From NCBI RefSeq assembly GCF_030053425.1, contig NZ_JASGBI010000001.1, positions 3,356,001-3,420,000 of the forward strand: a stretch of DNA of 64,000 nt, given 5' to 3'. The position numbers and the translations under genes are program-made. Below are positions 63,586 to 64,000 of the stretch, piece by piece; within the stretch, counting starts at the first letter, position 1, and every line of letters starts with the position of its first letter. This stretch comes from Lysobacter stagni (GTDB taxonomy: Bacteria > Pseudomonadota > Gammaproteobacteria > Xanthomonadales > Xanthomonadaceae). The notes under the pieces are model-generated. The model was given only the letters and a program-made list of their open reading frames with translations. It was not told where the DNA came from and did not search any database.

Positions 63586-64000
63586 TTACCGGGAACCGCG
63601 TTGGAAGAGGACCACTTCGACCGTCTGCAGCAGGATGATCAGGTCGAAAACCAGACCGTGGTTCTTCACGTAGAACAGGTCGAACTTCAGCTTCTCTTCC
63701 GCATCGCGCACGGAAGCCCCGTACGGATAGCGCAGCTGCGCCCAGCCGGTCAGGCCCGGCTTCACGCAATGGCGTACGGCGTAGTAGCGGATCTCGCGGC
63801 TGAGCACATCGACGAACTGTGGACGTTCCGGACGCGGCCCGACGATGCTCATCTCGCCGCGAAGGATGTTGAACAACTGCGGCAGTTCGTCCAGGCGCGT
63901 CAGACGGATGAACCTGCCCACGCGCGTGGTGCGGTCGTCGCCACGCTGCGCCCAGCGCGCCACGCCATCGCCTTCGGCGTCCACGCGCATGCTGCGGAAC
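63586..64000 (-). CDS. Initiating sugar-phosphate transferase, C-terminal part (5' end outside window)
   Basis: The C-terminal 137 residues of a bacterial sugar transferase (WbaP/EpsB-type polyprenyl-phosphate hexose-1-phosphate transferase). Signature parts are FRSMRVDAEGDG, TRVGRFIRLTRLDELPQLFN, LRGEMSIVGPRPERPQFVDV and VKPGLTGWAQLRYPYG, ending in a hydrophobic DLIILLQTVEVVL. It would start repeat-unit assembly on undecaprenyl phosphate at the inner membrane. The gene continues past base 64000 on the minus strand. Confidence 0.94.
   Translation of the reverse strand, partial: FRSMRVDAEGDGVARWAQRGDDRTTRVGRFIRLTRLDELPQLFNILRGEMSIVGPRPERPQFVDVLSREIRYYAVRHCVKPGLTGWAQLRYPYGASVRDAEEKLKFDLFYVKNHGLVFDLIILLQTVEVVLFQRGSR

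Noticed and set aside
1..64000. CRISPR arrays, insertion sequences, prophage or integrase genes
   Set aside because: No regularly spaced repeats, transposase or integrase motifs were found. The accessory region has ordinary neighbours on both sides and no attachment-site tRNA beside it.

Overview
The window is high-GC, densely packed bacterial chromosome. Gene order and protein character point to the Xanthomonadaceae, most likely Lysobacter or a close relative. The supporting blocks are nnr-tsaE-amidase-mutL, pcnB-folK-panB-panC-panD-pgi, gcvR-bcp, bamC-like-dapA, and short intergenic repeats of the kind seen in xanthomonads (GGGATTCGG arrays and CTCTCCC/GGGAGAG palindromes). There is no sign of a plasmid, phage, insertion sequence or CRISPR array.

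Region 1 (1-29.8 kb) is mostly housekeeping. It starts with the 3' end of metG and a small RnfB-type ferredoxin. A three-gene nitrite reductase operon follows (NirK fused to cytochrome c, an FGE-like protein, a SCO protein). Next come a cell-wall, repair and tRNA-modification block on the minus strand (nnr, tsaE, amidase, mutL, DUF1684, TraB/GumN-like), queG, a pantothenate/folate/RNA-processing block on the minus strand, a tRNA-Glu(CTC), fdxA, the bamC-like/dapA pair, gcvR-bcp, a PhoH-family gene, and a DUF1275/thiD/hydrolase run. The region ends with a sulfatase-fold membrane transferase and galE.

Region 2 (30.1-42.2 kb) is an eleven-gene, translationally coupled plus-strand operon for a Wzx/Wzy-type exopolysaccharide. 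It encodes an outer-membrane export protein, a chain-length determinant, a divergent tyrosine-kinase-like ATPase, an outer-membrane beta-barrel, four glycosyltransferases, an O-antigen ligase/polymerase and two polysaccharide deacetylases. Its composition resembles the operons that accompany exosortase A (XrtA), but no exosortase is in view. Accessory genes follow at 42.2-45.6 kb: a YdcF-like protein, a secreted beta-helix protein whose C-terminus looks like a variant PEP-CTERM sorting signal, and an NTF2-like protein.

Region 3 (45.7-62.3 kb) is the most unusual part. It is a single minus-strand operon of five genes with overlapping or nearly touching ends. It encodes a hybrid NRPS-PKS (A-PCP-KS-AT-ACP-aminotransferase), an NRPS (C-A-PCP-C-PCP-TE-PCP), two alpha/beta hydrolases resembling the exosortase-A-associated pair, and a polysaccharide flippase. 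A J-domain membrane protein (62.7-63.4 kb) is divergent from it. The window ends inside an initiating sugar-phosphate transferase that would start an undecaprenyl-linked glycan. The flippase sits inside the megasynthase operon, and glycan assembly genes lie on both sides. This suggests, by inference only, that a beta-amino-acid-containing peptide decorates or is exported with the exopolysaccharide.
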